DNA of 64,000 bases from Azospirillum halopraeferens DSM 3675 (GTDB lineage: Bacteria > Pseudomonadota > Alphaproteobacteria > Azospirillales > Azospirillaceae). How positions within the stretch are numbered: the stretch's first letter is position 1; the number at the start of each line of letters is the position of its first letter. This document shows, piece after piece, positions 44,701 through 56,375 of the stretch. Both the position numbers and the translations under genes were made by a program. The notes under the pieces were generated by a model. That model searched no databases and was not told the origin of the DNA. It saw only the letters and a list, made by a program, of their open reading frames with translations. The DNA lies in NCBI RefSeq assembly GCF_000429625.1, contig NZ_AUCF01000001.1, forward strand, positions 186,001 through 250,000, given 5' to 3'.

Positions 44701-45721
44701 GGACCGGGAGCGGGTGCTGACCTGCGTGCGCGAGATCGCCAAGGCGTCGGACCGGGCGGCCGCCCTGACCGGTCAGCTCCTCGATTTCAGCCGGCGTCGC
44801 CCCGGCGAGGAGCGGGAGGTCATTGCCCTGGCCGCGCTGGTGCGGGACCTGCGCGTCTTCCTGAAGCCGCTCCTGTCCGCCGCCATCGTGCTGGAGCTGA
44901 AGATCCGCGACGAGGACGCCCATGTGGTCGCCAGCCCGGCCATGCTCAATCAGGCCCTTCTGAACCTGGCGATCAACGCGCGCGACGCCATGGGCGACAC
45001 GGGAACGCTGACGATCACGCTGGACACCGTGGAGCCCGACACCGTCTTCTTCGAGCGCCACGAGGATCTGGCTCCGGGACGCTACGCCGTGATCCGGGTG
45101 AGCGACACCGGGAACGGTGTGCCGGAGGAACTGCGCGACCGCATCTGGGAGCCGTTCTTCACCACCAAGGAGCAGGGCAAGGGAACCGGGCTCGGCCTGT
45201 GGATGGTGTACGGCACCGTCCGGCAGGTGGGCGGCACGGTGGAGCTGGAGTCCGCTCCCGGCAGCGGTGCCACCTTCTCCCTGTTCGTGCCGGCGGTCGA
45301 TCCGCCGGGGGCGGCGTCGTCCGGGCCGGCCTGCGTCGCTCTGCCGGAAGGCGACACCGCCATGGTGCTGCTGGTGGACGACGAGGACTCGGTGCGATCC
45401 TTCCTGCGCCTGGCGCTGGAGGAGGCCGGGTGCTCGGTGGTGGAGGCGGCCGACGGTGTCGAGGCGCTGGAGCGCTTCGACGAGCACGGGGGCCTGTTCG
45501 ACCTGGTGGTCAGCGACGTGGCCATGCCGCGGATGAACGGCGTCGAACTGGCCGAAGCGCTCCACGAACGCAATCCGGAGCTGCGCATGCTTTTCCTCAC
45601 CGGCTATGCCTCGCGGGAGCAGGCGGCCGGACTCACCGCCCGTCCGGGGCGCCGCATCCTGATGAAGCCGGTGGGGCCGGACGCGCTGATCGACGCGGTC
45701 CGCACCCTGATCGCGGAATAA
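41723..45721 (+). CDS. Hybrid sensor histidine kinase with multiple PAS and GAF domains
   Basis: This 1332-residue membrane kinase passes a signal through several sensory modules. Membrane segment 1 is ~27-50, an extracytoplasmic sensor (~55-245, CHASE4-like in position) follows, then membrane segment 2 (~250-272). PAS-type domains lie at ~290-410, ~420-540 and ~555-675, a GAF-like region at ~680-835 and a further PAS at ~840-955. The H-box '[18 protein letters not shown]' puts the phospho-His near 972. The ATPase has '[12 protein letters not shown]' and '[18 protein letters not shown]'. A C-terminal receiver ('[17 protein letters not shown]', Asp in '[13 protein letters not shown]') completes a phosphorelay. 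The next gene, 27 bp on, encodes a response regulator and is likely its partner. Confidence 0.92.
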   Translation: MGATIARERPRTTADTAPSPRSPARRIILPGVLLVGLGVAALLGLLTFAADRQDRTADTVAARTVGSVIEEARRSLEAAAADYARWSVIVTDPAGGGTTLPDLLLRRLAERAGVTGLVIPDGGGSSDPVGLDDYGSDAVRMAGQAPYAPDGAVAGLVGAGRALYLMAAADVADGAAGQRRVLVLIRTLDDGALDRLGASFGITGLRFVPAELPAPARASLPLTGWGGAPLGHLAWEAARPGARMLDSVALPVVLVLAAMTALAGLVVHRAVRAAAEVDRAAADVAAANRDLAASRKRFLDFALASSDWFWETGPDHRYTYMSERLPALLGRDPGPLFGASLLDLGALVEDAGSWTEVGGDIAAGRPFRDLEVMVPGPDGGTGVFRISGQPVRDETGRFLGYRGSGVDVTAETMALMEARFMQVLVHDALDSISEGFVLFDAEGRLLLCNERYRQAYPDIADVLVPGAAFQDILRVAAERGGYEDARRDIGSWIQDRLNRHLAHDAPVDRRLSNGRWYRISEHATGSGGIVKILMDITELKLREEELAEQTGLLKATLESISQGICMVDGEGRLAAWNDEFQRLLDLPVETVRFGRPVAAVLDRLEGMAPALAEVLALRPPALQPSSARFDPAAARSWRGEPVRVGDRFLEVRRSAVPDGGFVATFADVTERHRFETVLRDLAQAVSHDAPEEFFATLALALARALDVDTAVVTEMAGSDRVRIMAVVHDGAVMEPPDPFAIAGMPCERVIGQKMCLFPSGLRSLFPQAALLDLVEAESYCGAPLNDSAGRPLGHIAVLSRRPMVNLDMAENLVHVFAVRAAAELERMTIVAALRESEGRYRQLVELAPYGIVIWDGTAIRFANSAAASILGVEDGSRLNGTSLAGCFDDGRLIEATLAPTARGRSQQTSADVVRPSGERRHVEVGAFPAVFRGAPAVLLAFNDVTERRRAEEELQRAQKMEAVGRMAGGIAHEFNNMLTAIGGFARLAERNPGDRERVLTCVREIAKASDRAAALTGQLLDFSRRRPGEEREVIALAALVRDLRVFLKPLLSAAIVLELKIRDEDAHVVASPAMLNQALLNLAINARDAMGDTGTLTITLDTVEPDTVFFERHEDLAPGRYAVIRVSDTGNGVPEELRDRIWEPFFTTKEQGKGTGLGLWMVYGTVRQVGGTVELESAPGSGATFSLFVPAVDPPGAASSGPACVALPEGDTAMVLLVDDEDSVRSFLRLALEEAGCSVVEAADGVEALERFDEHGGLFDLVVSDVAMPRMNGVELAEALHERNPELRMLFLTGYASREQAAGLTARPGRRILMKPVGPDALIDAVRTLIAE

Positions 45722-45748
45722 CCCACCGGGAGCACGTGGAGACAGTCT

Positions 45749-49272
<3,524 letters not shown>

Positions 49273-49282
49273 CGCGGCGGCG

Positions 49283-49305
49283 GGGGAGGACCAATGGTCC
49301 TCCCC
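49283..49305. terminator. Hairpin terminator between guaB and the glycosyltransferase cluster
   Basis: GGGGAGGACC, AAT, GGTCCTCCCC is a perfect 10-bp stem with a 3-base loop, located 10 bp after the guaB stop and 17 bp after the stop of the convergent gene. Its symmetry and position fit a bidirectional terminator although no U-run is present. Confidence 0.6.
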
Positions 49306-49322
49306 GGTCCGCTCATCCCCCT

Positions 49323-50435
49323 CTACAGCGCCCGCACCGACCGGGCGGCGCCGCGCACTTCCCGGACGTACGCTTCCAGTTCCGCGGCACGGCGTTCCCC
49401 GGTGTGGGCGGCCAGCACGCGGCGGCGTGCGGCGCGGCCGATGGCGCGGGCCCGGCGGGGCTCCGTGTCGCGCAGCCAGCGCATCACCTGATCCCCGTCG
49501 TCGGCAATCAGGATCTCCTCGCCCGGCACGAACAGCTCCTCCAGGCCGGACCAGCGGTCGCTGATGATGGGGGTGCCGCAGGCCGCCGCCTCGAACAGGC
49601 GCACGCTGGGCGACCAACCCGCGGCCACCATGTCGGCCCGGGTGACGTTCAGGGTGAAACGCTGGGCGTTGTAGAAGCGCCGGTGCTCGGACGGCGGCAG
49701 GTGGCTCACCCGTTCCACGTTGGCGGGCCAGTCCACGGTGTCGGGATACTGCGGGCCGGCGACGATGAAGGAATCCCGTTCGCGGCGACGGGCCGGTTCC
49801 AGCAGCAGCCGTTCCAGCACCGGCTGGCGGTCGGGGCTGTAGGTGCCGAGATAGCCGAGATCCCAGCGCACCGGCCCCAACTCGGGATAGTAGGCGTCGG
49901 CGTCGACCGAGCAGTAGAGGACCCGCGCGCGCCGCGCCCCGAACTCCCGTTCCAGCCGGTCGAGGGTCGGGCCGCCGGTGAAGGAGAGATAGAGGTCGAA
50001 GCCGGGAATGATCTCCCGGCTGACGTATTCCGCGTCACCCCGTTCCAGCCGCGCGACGGTGACCGGCGTGTCGATGTCATAGAAGGCGGTGACCCCTCCG
50101 GCGGTGTCCTGCACCCAGCGGCCGACCGCCACGCCGTCCGGCACGTAGGAGCCGACGATCACCAGGTCGGCGGCACGCACGGCCGCGGCATGGCGTTCCG
50201 CCAGTTCCTCCGGGCTGTCGTAGAGCGCCAGCCGGCAGAAGTCGGGGGACGGCAGGTCCCGGTTGTCGGCGTACCAGGGCTTGTCGCGCTCCAGGAACAG
50301 CACGTCGTGGCCGCGGGCCTTCATGCCCTTGAGCAGGGCGCGGAAGGTGGTGGCGTGCCCGTTGCCCCACGAGGACGTGATCGAAAGGCCGAGGACGACG
50401 ACGGACAGGGGAGTGGACGGTGGCTGCGCCATCAC
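49323..50435 (-). CDS. CgeB-like glycosyltransferase (third of three tandem copies)
   Basis: This 370-residue protein has two Rossmann-type halves (GT-B fold) of the CgeB/Glyco_trans_1_2 type. The N-terminus 'VVVLGLSITSSWGNGHATTF' is shared in pattern with the two upstream paralogues. The sugar-nucleotide-binding half has 'RFYNAQRFTLNVTRADMV' and 'RLFEAAACGTPIISDRWSGL', followed by 'GEEILIADDGDQVMRWL'. The N-terminal catalytic half also fits. It is the last gene of a leftward cluster and its start overlaps the preceding stop by four bases. Donor and acceptor are unknown. CgeB proteins are named after a spore-surface maturation protein in Bacillus, but in Proteobacteria they belong to surface glycan clusters. 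Confidence 0.82.
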   Translation of the reverse strand: MMAQPPSTPLSVVVLGLSITSSWGNGHATTFRALLKGMKARGHDVLFLERDKPWYADNRDLPSPDFCRLALYDSPEELAERHAAAVRAADLVIVGSYVPDGVAVGRWVQDTAGGVTAFYDIDTPVTVARLERGDAEYVSREIIPGFDLYLSFTGGPTLDRLEREFGARRARVLYCSVDADAYYPELGPVRWDLGYLGTYSPDRQPVLERLLLEPARRRERDSFIVAGPQYPDTVDWPANVERVSHLPPSEHRRFYNAQRFTLNVTRADMVAAGWSPSVRLFEAAACGTPIISDRWSGLEELFVPGEEILIADDGDQVMRWLRDTEPRRARAIGRAARRRVLAAHTGERRAAELEAYVREVRGAARSVRAL

Positions 50436-51538
50436 ACACCCTCCTCGAGGCCGAGGGAGCCGACGGTGGCCCCCGACAGCAGCGCCTCCACCAGCACCGC
50501 CCGGTGGTCGTAAGTGTGCTGTGCCAGCACGCGCCGCCGTGCCGCGTCGCCGATGGCGCGGGCGCGCTCCGGCGTCAGGGCGGCCACATGCTCCGCCACT
50601 GCGGCGCCGTCGCGGGCGACCAGGATCTCCGTTCCCGGCTCCAGGAAGCGGTCGATCCCGGACCAGTCGTCGGTGATGATGCAGGCGCCGGCGGCGGCGG
50701 CTTCGAACACCCGGGTCGCCGGGGAATAGCCCATGTCGGCCATGCTGGAGCGGCTGATGTTGAGCACCGCCCGGGCCGAGCAGTTCAGGGCGTTGTGGTC
50801 GGCGGTGTAGACGTGGCCGAGCGCCGTGACGTTGGGCGGCATGGGTTTGTCGTGCCAGCCGTTGCCGCCCAGCAGGAATCGCCGGTCCGGCAGCCGGGCG
50901 GCGGCGTCGAGGAAGAAGCGCTCCACCCGTTCCTCCCGGTCGGGCAGACGGTTGCCGAGGAAGGTGAGATCGGCCGCGAAGCGCGGGTCGTGGGGCACCG
51001 GGTGGTGGGTGGCGGGGTCATGGGCGTTGTAGACGGGGACGCACACCTGCGCCCCCAGTGCGGTGAAGGCCCGGACCACCGGCGGCCCGCCGCCGTAGGT
51101 CAGCACGAGGTCGTAGAGCGGCAGCAGCGGGCGCAGCCGCGCCTTGGGGTCGGCGGTGATCTCCGCCAGGGTCGCCGGGGCGTCGACGTCCCAGTACACG
51201 GCAAGCCCGTCGGGGCGCCGGGCATCGAGCACGCCGGCCGCCAGCTCGTCGTCGAAGATGCCGACCCCGCTCGCCTTGATGACCACGTCGGCGCCATGGG
51301 CGGCGTCGAGCACCGTGGCCAGCCCCTCCGCCGTGGCGGGATAGACGACCACCCGGGCCCAGGGGGGATCGTCCATGTCGCGGTGCTGCTGGCGGTCGTA
51401 GGCATCGGGTTCGTAGAACGTGACGCGGTGCCCGCGGCCGGCCAGAGCCCGGATGATCCCCCGGTAGTAGGTGGCGGCGCCGTTCCAGTAGGCCGAGACG
51501 AGGCTCGATCCGAAGAAGGCGATGTCGAGTCCGGCCAT
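50432..51538 (-). CDS. CgeB-like glycosyltransferase (second of three tandem copies)
   Basis: This 368-residue protein has the same architecture as its neighbours. 'LDIAFFGSSLVSAYWNGAAT' begins the N-terminal Rossmann half. The nucleotide-sugar half contains 'NCSARAVLNISRSSMADMG', 'RVFEAAAAGACIITDDWSGI' and 'GTEILVARDGAAVAEHV'. The start ATG 51538 shares its first base with the stop of the upstream paralogue, and the stop overlaps the downstream start by four bases. The three genes are thus translationally coupled. Divergence among the three is large, arguing that they make different linkages rather than being a recent duplication. Confidence 0.82.
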   Translation of the reverse strand: MAGLDIAFFGSSLVSAYWNGAATYYRGIIRALAGRGHRVTFYEPDAYDRQQHRDMDDPPWARVVVYPATAEGLATVLDAAHGADVVIKASGVGIFDDELAAGVLDARRPDGLAVYWDVDAPATLAEITADPKARLRPLLPLYDLVLTYGGGPPVVRAFTALGAQVCVPVYNAHDPATHHPVPHDPRFAADLTFLGNRLPDREERVERFFLDAAARLPDRRFLLGGNGWHDKPMPPNVTALGHVYTADHNALNCSARAVLNISRSSMADMGYSPATRVFEAAAAGACIITDDWSGIDRFLEPGTEILVARDGAAVAEHVAALTPERARAIGDAARRRVLAQHTYDHRAVLVEALLSGATVGSLGLEEGV

Positions 51539-52668
51539 CAGGCGATGTCCTCCCGTTCGGGTGCGTGGGCGGTGTCCGGAGCCCCGGCGGCGGCGAGCAG
51601 GGCCATCAGCTCATCCACCCGGTGGGCGCAGGTGTGGCGGGCGCGGATCGTTTCCAGCCCGTGGGCGGCCAGGCTGGCGGCCAGCCCCTTGTCCAGCAGC
51701 ACCGCGCGCAACAGCTCCGTCATCGCACGGCCGTCGCGGGCCACCAGGTAATCGGTGCCGGGGCGGAACAGCCCTTCGGCGTCGTCCCAGGGGGCGCAGA
51801 CCAGCGGGATTCCGCAGGCCAGCGCCTCGAAGACGCGGATGGTGGGGATGCCCGGCAGGGCCTCCACATAGGGTCGGCGCGGCACATGGACGGTGACGGC
51901 GTGACGGGCGAAGACGCGCGGGGCCTCGTGGTTGGGCAGCCAGCCACCGTAGGCGATGCCCGCCCGCTCCAGGGCGGCCAGGGCGGCATCGGGATAGCGT
52001 ACGCCGTGGACGCGGGCCGTCAGGCGCAGGCTGCGCACCGGGTCGAGCAGGTATTCGTGCAGTTCGGCGGTGCGCTCGCCATCGCCCCAGTTGCCGATCC
52101 ATACGAGATCGCCCTCCGCCGGCTCGCCGGGCAAGGGGTGGAACAGGGCCGTGTCGGCGGCCTCGTGCCAGGTCCACACGCTGCGGCTCCAGCCCAGCGC
52201 CCGATAGCGGGCGCTCAGCACCTCGCCGAAGGCCAGGATGCCGTCGTAACCGGAGAGGTCCAGGGCCGCCATCTCCTCCGGCCGGGAGACGACGCGGTGA
52301 TGGGTGTCGTGGAACAGCAGGCGGAACCGCCCGCCCTGCGCCCGCCGGCGCCCCGCCGCGACGATCAGCGCCGGGTCCGTCCATTCGTGCACCAGCACGA
52401 CGTCCGCACCGTCCAGCGCGGCATCCAGGTCGAGAGCGGCCGGGTCGTACGTCTGCGACGTCAGGCCGGGGAAGGCGGCGTGGAACGCGGCAAGAGCCGC
52501 CGGGCCGCCGTCGGCCAGCATGTTGGCGCGGCTCCAGCCGTTCGCCGGCTCGAAGACCCGCACCGTGTGACCGCGCCGCAGCAGGTCGCGCACGATCCCG
52601 CGCAGGAAATGGGCGTTGCCGTGATTCCAGTCGGAGACCAGCGAGTGGTAGAAAAGGACAAAGCGCAT
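51538..52668 (-). CDS. CgeB-like glycosyltransferase (first of three tandem copies)
   Basis: This ~376-residue GT-B protein begins 'MRFVLFYHSLVSDWNHGNAH' and carries the donor-binding segments 'HAVTVHVPRRPYVEALPG', 'RVFEALACGIPLVCAPWDD' and 'GTDYLVARDGRAMTELL'. An ATG four codons upstream (52680) is an equally open start; neither has a clear ribosome site. It is separated from the GT4 gene by ~220 bp, the only sizeable gap in the cluster, so an internal promoter may exist there. It shares the 'His/Ser-Leu-Val' N-terminal motif with the next two genes. Donor and acceptor are unknown. Confidence 0.82.
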   Translation of the reverse strand: MRFVLFYHSLVSDWNHGNAHFLRGIVRDLLRRGHTVRVFEPANGWSRANMLADGGPAALAAFHAAFPGLTSQTYDPAALDLDAALDGADVVLVHEWTDPALIVAAGRRRAQGGRFRLLFHDTHHRVVSRPEEMAALDLSGYDGILAFGEVLSARYRALGWSRSVWTWHEAADTALFHPLPGEPAEGDLVWIGNWGDGERTAELHEYLLDPVRSLRLTARVHGVRYPDAALAALERAGIAYGGWLPNHEAPRVFARHAVTVHVPRRPYVEALPGIPTIRVFEALACGIPLVCAPWDDAEGLFRPGTDYLVARDGRAMTELLRAVLLDKGLAASLAAHGLETIRARHTCAHRVDELMALLAAAGAPDTAHAPEREDIA

Positions 52669-52886
52669 CGGCTCGCACATCGTTGATGCCGGAAAGGCCG
52701 AACCGACAGTGGGGACGGCCGGCGGCCTTGCGAAGTCGGGAAAGAGCGGTACACCGCGCGTCGGACGCGACGGCCCGCGTCCGGCCTAGGACCCGGCGGG
52801 TGGGCCTAGGCATCGGCCCGCGCGCCGTCGGACGGTTGCCCCCGCGCCCCGTTCCGTTCCTGTCAACGCGCCCTCCGGAGGTTTGT
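52669..52886. other. Gap inside the glycan cluster
   Basis: About 218 bp between the GT4 gene and the first CgeB-like gene, with no coding frame of its own. It may hold an internal promoter for the three CgeB-like genes. No -10/-35 pair could be assigned with confidence. Confidence 0.4.
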
Positions 52887-53993
52887 TCATCCTCCGGCCA
52901 CGGCGGCGCGGTTGCGCAGCAGCGTGCCGTACGCATCCAGGTAGGCCGACGTCATGCGCTCCGCCGTGTATGCCCCGGCGCGCCGGGACGACTGCTCCGC
53001 CAGCGCCCGTACGCGTTCACCATCACCGGCAAGGTCCTGCAGAGCCCGGATAAGGGCGGCGCGGTCGTCGGGCGGAACGAACAGGGCGGACCCGTCCCAC
53101 AGCTCCCGCAGGGTCGGGATGTCTCCCAGAACCAGGGCGCACCCGGACAGGGCGGCTTCCAGCACGGCCAGCCCGAACGGCTCGTACCGGGCGGGCAGGG
53201 CGAACACCGCCGCCGTGCCGAGGTGCCGCGCCATCTCCGCCGGGGCCAGGCGCCCCCGGTGGTCCAGATGGCGCGGCGGCCGGGGCGCCCCGTCCGGGCC
53301 GGCGATGTCGCCGGCCACCACGATCGGCCAGGAGACGTGCGGCGCCGCGGCGTCCAGGGCCGCGATGTTCTTCGCCTCGTCCCACACCCGGCCGGCGCTC
53401 AGCACGTACGGGCGCTTGGGCCCGGGACGGAAGGCGCCGGCGCTGCGGCCGTTGTGGATGGTCCGCACCCGCGGCAGGGGGCCGTAGAGGTCATGCAGAG
53501 TGTCCAGCATGGCTGCGGTGGGGGCGACCACCAGGCCGGCCGCGCGCAGCCCCGCGGCGACGCGATCGGCATAGCGCGACCAGTCCGCGGCCGGCGCGTC
53601 GCACCCGTGCACGGCGCGCCACCACGACAGCACGCAGGAATGACCGACGCACAGCACCGGCGCCCGGAACGGCAGTGCGGCCTGGGCGTAGCCGTTGATG
53701 TGGACGAGGTCGGGCCGGACGCGGCGTTCCAGGTCGAGCAGCCAGGCGGAGGCGCCGTCCAGATCCGCCTCGGAATCCGCCATCCATTCCAGGCGGAACG
53801 GGGCATGCACCGCGTTCAGCAGGGGCACGCGCGCCGCCGCCGCGAGGCGTGCCGCGTCCGGGGCCGGTCCCATCACCGCCAGCGTCGTGGCGATCCCGAG
53901 CTCGGCGAGACCGCCCGCCAGTTCCAGGGCGTAGTCCCACACCCCGCCGACCGCGTCGGCGGTCATCAGTACGCGGGCCGGTCGATCCATCAT
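52887..53993 (-). CDS. GT4-family glycosyltransferase
   Basis: This 368-residue GT-B enzyme of the retaining GT4 family opens with 'RVLMTADAVGGVWDYALELA', a pattern common in bacterial GT4 proteins. The acceptor half has 'LVHINGYAQAALPFRAPVL'. The donor half has 'PYVLSAGRVWDEAKNIAAL' and the E-x7-E motif in 'YEPFGLAVLEAALSGCALVL'. The start ATG 53993 overlaps the stop of the radical SAM gene by one base (TAATG), and a second ATG follows directly. It should add one sugar in assembly of the glycan made by this cluster; the donor is unknown. Confidence 0.9.
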   Translation of the reverse strand: MMDRPARVLMTADAVGGVWDYALELAGGLAELGIATTLAVMGPAPDAARLAAAARVPLLNAVHAPFRLEWMADSEADLDGASAWLLDLERRVRPDLVHINGYAQAALPFRAPVLCVGHSCVLSWWRAVHGCDAPAADWSRYADRVAAGLRAAGLVVAPTAAMLDTLHDLYGPLPRVRTIHNGRSAGAFRPGPKRPYVLSAGRVWDEAKNIAALDAAAPHVSWPIVVAGDIAGPDGAPRPPRHLDHRGRLAPAEMARHLGTAAVFALPARYEPFGLAVLEAALSGCALVLGDIPTLRELWDGSALFVPPDDRAALIRALQDLAGDGERVRALAEQSSRRAGAYTAERMTSAYLDAYGTLLRNRAAVAGG

Positions 53994-55285
53994 TACGGCA
54001 CGCCACCGGTCCGCTCCAGGTCCCGGATGGGAAGGGGTCGCTGATCCTGGAGGTCGCAGAAGGCGCCGTGACGGGTCAGGTAATGATCGACGGCGCGCTC
54101 CCACGCCTCGTCGTCGGGCAGGCCCCAGCGCAGCCGGTAATCGGGGGAACCGGGATAGGGGAACAGGGGGACCGGGTCGTTGGACCACACCCCGTACCCC
54201 TGCATGCGCGCCCGCCAGGCCGTCACCTCCGCCGGGTCGTCCTCGGCGGAGCGGATGAGGTTGGCCTGCACGAAGGGCACGACCTTCTTCGCCAGGATCA
54301 GCCGCTCGCTCAGTTCATCCGTGTCCATCCGGCACTTCTTGGCCAGTGCGGCGCGGCCTTCCACGGTCAGGCTCTCCACGCCGGCTTCGATGGAGACGCA
54401 GCCGGCACGCCCCAGCAGTTCGATCATCGGCGGCTTCCACAGGTCCAGGCGGGTCTGCACGCCGAAACGCACCGGCCGTTCGGCCAGCGCTTCGAGCAGC
54501 GCCCGGTCGGGCAGGAAGATCTCGTCGATGAAGTAGACGTACTCCACCCCCTGCGCGATCAGCCCGTCCAGCTCCTCCAGGACCACCGGCAGGGGCCGCC
54601 GGCGGTAGGCATCGCGGAAGTTCTCCTTGGCGCAGAAGGTGCACGCGTACGGGCAGCCGCGCGACGTCTCCATCTCGGCACCCGGACCGGTCGGCCTGGC
54701 GTCGAACCGGTGGTGGTGATGGCGGTGCCGCGCCACCCAGTCGTCGGGCCAGTGCAGGGCCGGCAGGTCGGTGAAGGTCGCCGCCGCCGGGACACCGTTG
54801 ATGCGGACAGTCCCGCCGACCCACAGGCACAGGTGATCGATGGCGGACCAGTCGCCCGCGTCCGCCATGCGGGCCAGCACCTCCTCGCACTCGCCCATCA
54901 CCACGGCCTCGACGCCCAGTTTGCGCAGGGCGGCGCGCGGCGTGGTCGAGCCGTGCGGCCCCACCGCGACCATGCGGCCGCCTACGCCCCGGAGTGCCGC
55001 GACGGTCTGCATGGGCACCCGCAACTCCGGCGGGGCGCAGCGCCAGAAGAGATAGCTGGGGGCGGTGGTGACCACCGTGACGTCGGGCCGCAGGGCGGCC
55101 ACCCGCTCCACAAGCGCGTCCATGGACAGGTCCAGGAACTGGGCGTCGATGATGACCGCCTCGTGGCCGGCACGCTCCAGCAGGGCTTTGGCGTAGCCGT
55201 ATTCCAGCGGCAGGTGCGGCTCGCGGCAGCCGAAATAGATGCTGCCGTCAAACGTCCAGGGCGGATTGACGAGTGCGAAGCGCAC
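53993..55285 (-). CDS. B12-binding domain radical SAM protein
   Basis: This 430-residue enzyme joins an N-terminal cobalamin-binding fold (~1-140, 'RFALVNPPWTFDGSIYFG') to a radical SAM core. The Fe-S cluster motif CxxxCxxC is 'RGCPYACTFCAKENF'. 'GVEYVYFIDEIFLPDRALL' and 'CVSIEAGVESLTVEGRAAL' are later core strands. Such proteins methylate or rearrange unactivated carbons using AdoMet and B12. Its neighbours are glycosyltransferases and sugar epimerases, so a sugar or lipid-linked sugar is the likely substrate. It resembles the radical SAM member of the 'rhizo-twelve' clusters (from memory). The start is GTG 55285, with an AAGGAGGG site. A His run sits between the two domains. Confidence 0.88.
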   Translation of the reverse strand: MRFALVNPPWTFDGSIYFGCREPHLPLEYGYAKALLERAGHEAVIIDAQFLDLSMDALVERVAALRPDVTVVTTAPSYLFWRCAPPELRVPMQTVAALRGVGGRMVAVGPHGSTTPRAALRKLGVEAVVMGECEEVLARMADAGDWSAIDHLCLWVGGTVRINGVPAAATFTDLPALHWPDDWVARHRHHHHRFDARPTGPGAEMETSRGCPYACTFCAKENFRDAYRRRPLPVVLEELDGLIAQGVEYVYFIDEIFLPDRALLEALAERPVRFGVQTRLDLWKPPMIELLGRAGCVSIEAGVESLTVEGRAALAKKCRMDTDELSERLILAKKVVPFVQANLIRSAEDDPAEVTAWRARMQGYGVWSNDPVPLFPYPGSPDYRLRWGLPDDEAWERAVDHYLTRHGAFCDLQDQRPLPIRDLERTGGVP

Positions 55286-55304
55286 GGGCGGAGCCCTCCT
55301 TCCT

Positions 55305-56375
55305 CTAGGACGCGACGCGATGGGCCGCGGGGGCCGGGGCGGTGGCCCCGAGCCAGCGGGCAAGTCGACCCAACCCTTCGTCGATGCCGACCCGGGGCCG
55401 CCAGCCGATGCGGGTGGTGCAGAGCCCGGTGTCGGACACGTACCAGGGCTGATCCCCCGGCCGCCATTCGGCGTAGCGCACGACCGGCTTGCGGCCGATC
55501 AGGCGCGGCAGGCGGTCCAGCAATTCGTGCAGGCTGGTGGCGTTCTCCGGACCGCCGCCGATGTTGACGGCATCCCCCTGCAACGCCGTGATCCGCTCCG
55601 CCGCCAGCAGCAGCGCGTCCACCAGATCGTCCACATACAGCACGTCGCGCACCTGGCGGCCGTCGCCGTACAGGGTGATCGGATCCCCGGCCAGCACGCG
55701 CTTCAGGAAGTGGGCAACCCAGCCCTGGTCTTCGGTGCCGAACTGGTGGGGACCATAGATGCAGCTCATGCGGAACACGGTGGCCGGCAGACCGAAGGTG
55801 CGGGCGTAGTCGAGCACATACTGGTCCGCCGCCCCCTTGGAGCAGCCGTAAGGGCTGACGAAGTTCAGCGGCTGCGCCTCGGTGACGCCGCGGGCGGCGA
55901 GGCGGGCGTCGTGCGGCACGTACCGCTCGCCATGGGTCACGAAGCGTATGCCCGGCAGCTTGCCGTAGACCTTGTTCGTCGAGGTGAAGACCAGCGGCGG
56001 CCGATCCCCGCGCGCCCGGATGGCTTCCAGCAGATTGAGCGTGCCCCCGGCGTTCACGGCGAAGTCGGCCGCCGGGTCGTCCAGGCTGGTCGTCACCGCC
56101 ACCTGCGCCGCCAGATGGAAGATGGCCTGAGCCCGGGCGACGCAGGCGTCCACCACGGCGCGGTCGCGCAGGTCGGCCACCACGGCGTCGATGCGATCAC
56201 CGTGCGTCGCCTGAAGCCAGGCTAGGTTGCGCTCCACGCCGGCGCGAGACAGGTTGTCGAGGATCAGCACCCGCCGGCCGGAAGCCGCCAGCCGGTGCGC
56301 CAGGTTGCAGCCGATGAAGCCGGCGCCGCCGGTCACCAGCACGGCATCGGGTTCGGGGTCGCGCAGGATGTTCAT
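55305..56375 (-). CDS. NAD-dependent sugar-nucleotide epimerase (CDP-paratose 2-epimerase-like)
   Basis: This 356-residue extended SDR has the NAD loop '[20 protein letters not shown]' and a mid-part like that of CDP-paratose/CDP-tyvelose 2-epimerases. 'VFTSTNKVYGKLPG' provides the Thr and 'NFVSPYGCSKGAADQYV' the catalytic YxxxK. 'FRMSCIYGPHQFGTEDQGW' and 'DVLYVDDLVDALLLA' are also present. The start overlaps the stop of the next upstream epimerase (ATGA at 56372-56375). The 20-bp gap to the radical SAM gene keeps it in the operon. The exact sugar is not determined; the similarity to CDP-sugar epimerases is by motif only. Confidence 0.87.
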   Translation of the reverse strand: MNILRDPEPDAVLVTGGAGFIGCNLAHRLAASGRRVLILDNLSRAGVERNLAWLQATHGDRIDAVVADLRDRAVVDACVARAQAIFHLAAQVAVTTSLDDPAADFAVNAGGTLNLLEAIRARGDRPPLVFTSTNKVYGKLPGIRFVTHGERYVPHDARLAARGVTEAQPLNFVSPYGCSKGAADQYVLDYARTFGLPATVFRMSCIYGPHQFGTEDQGWVAHFLKRVLAGDPITLYGDGRQVRDVLYVDDLVDALLLAAERITALQGDAVNIGGGPENATSLHELLDRLPRLIGRKPVVRYAEWRPGDQPWYVSDTGLCTTRIGWRPRVGIDEGLGRLARWLGATAPAPAAHRVAS

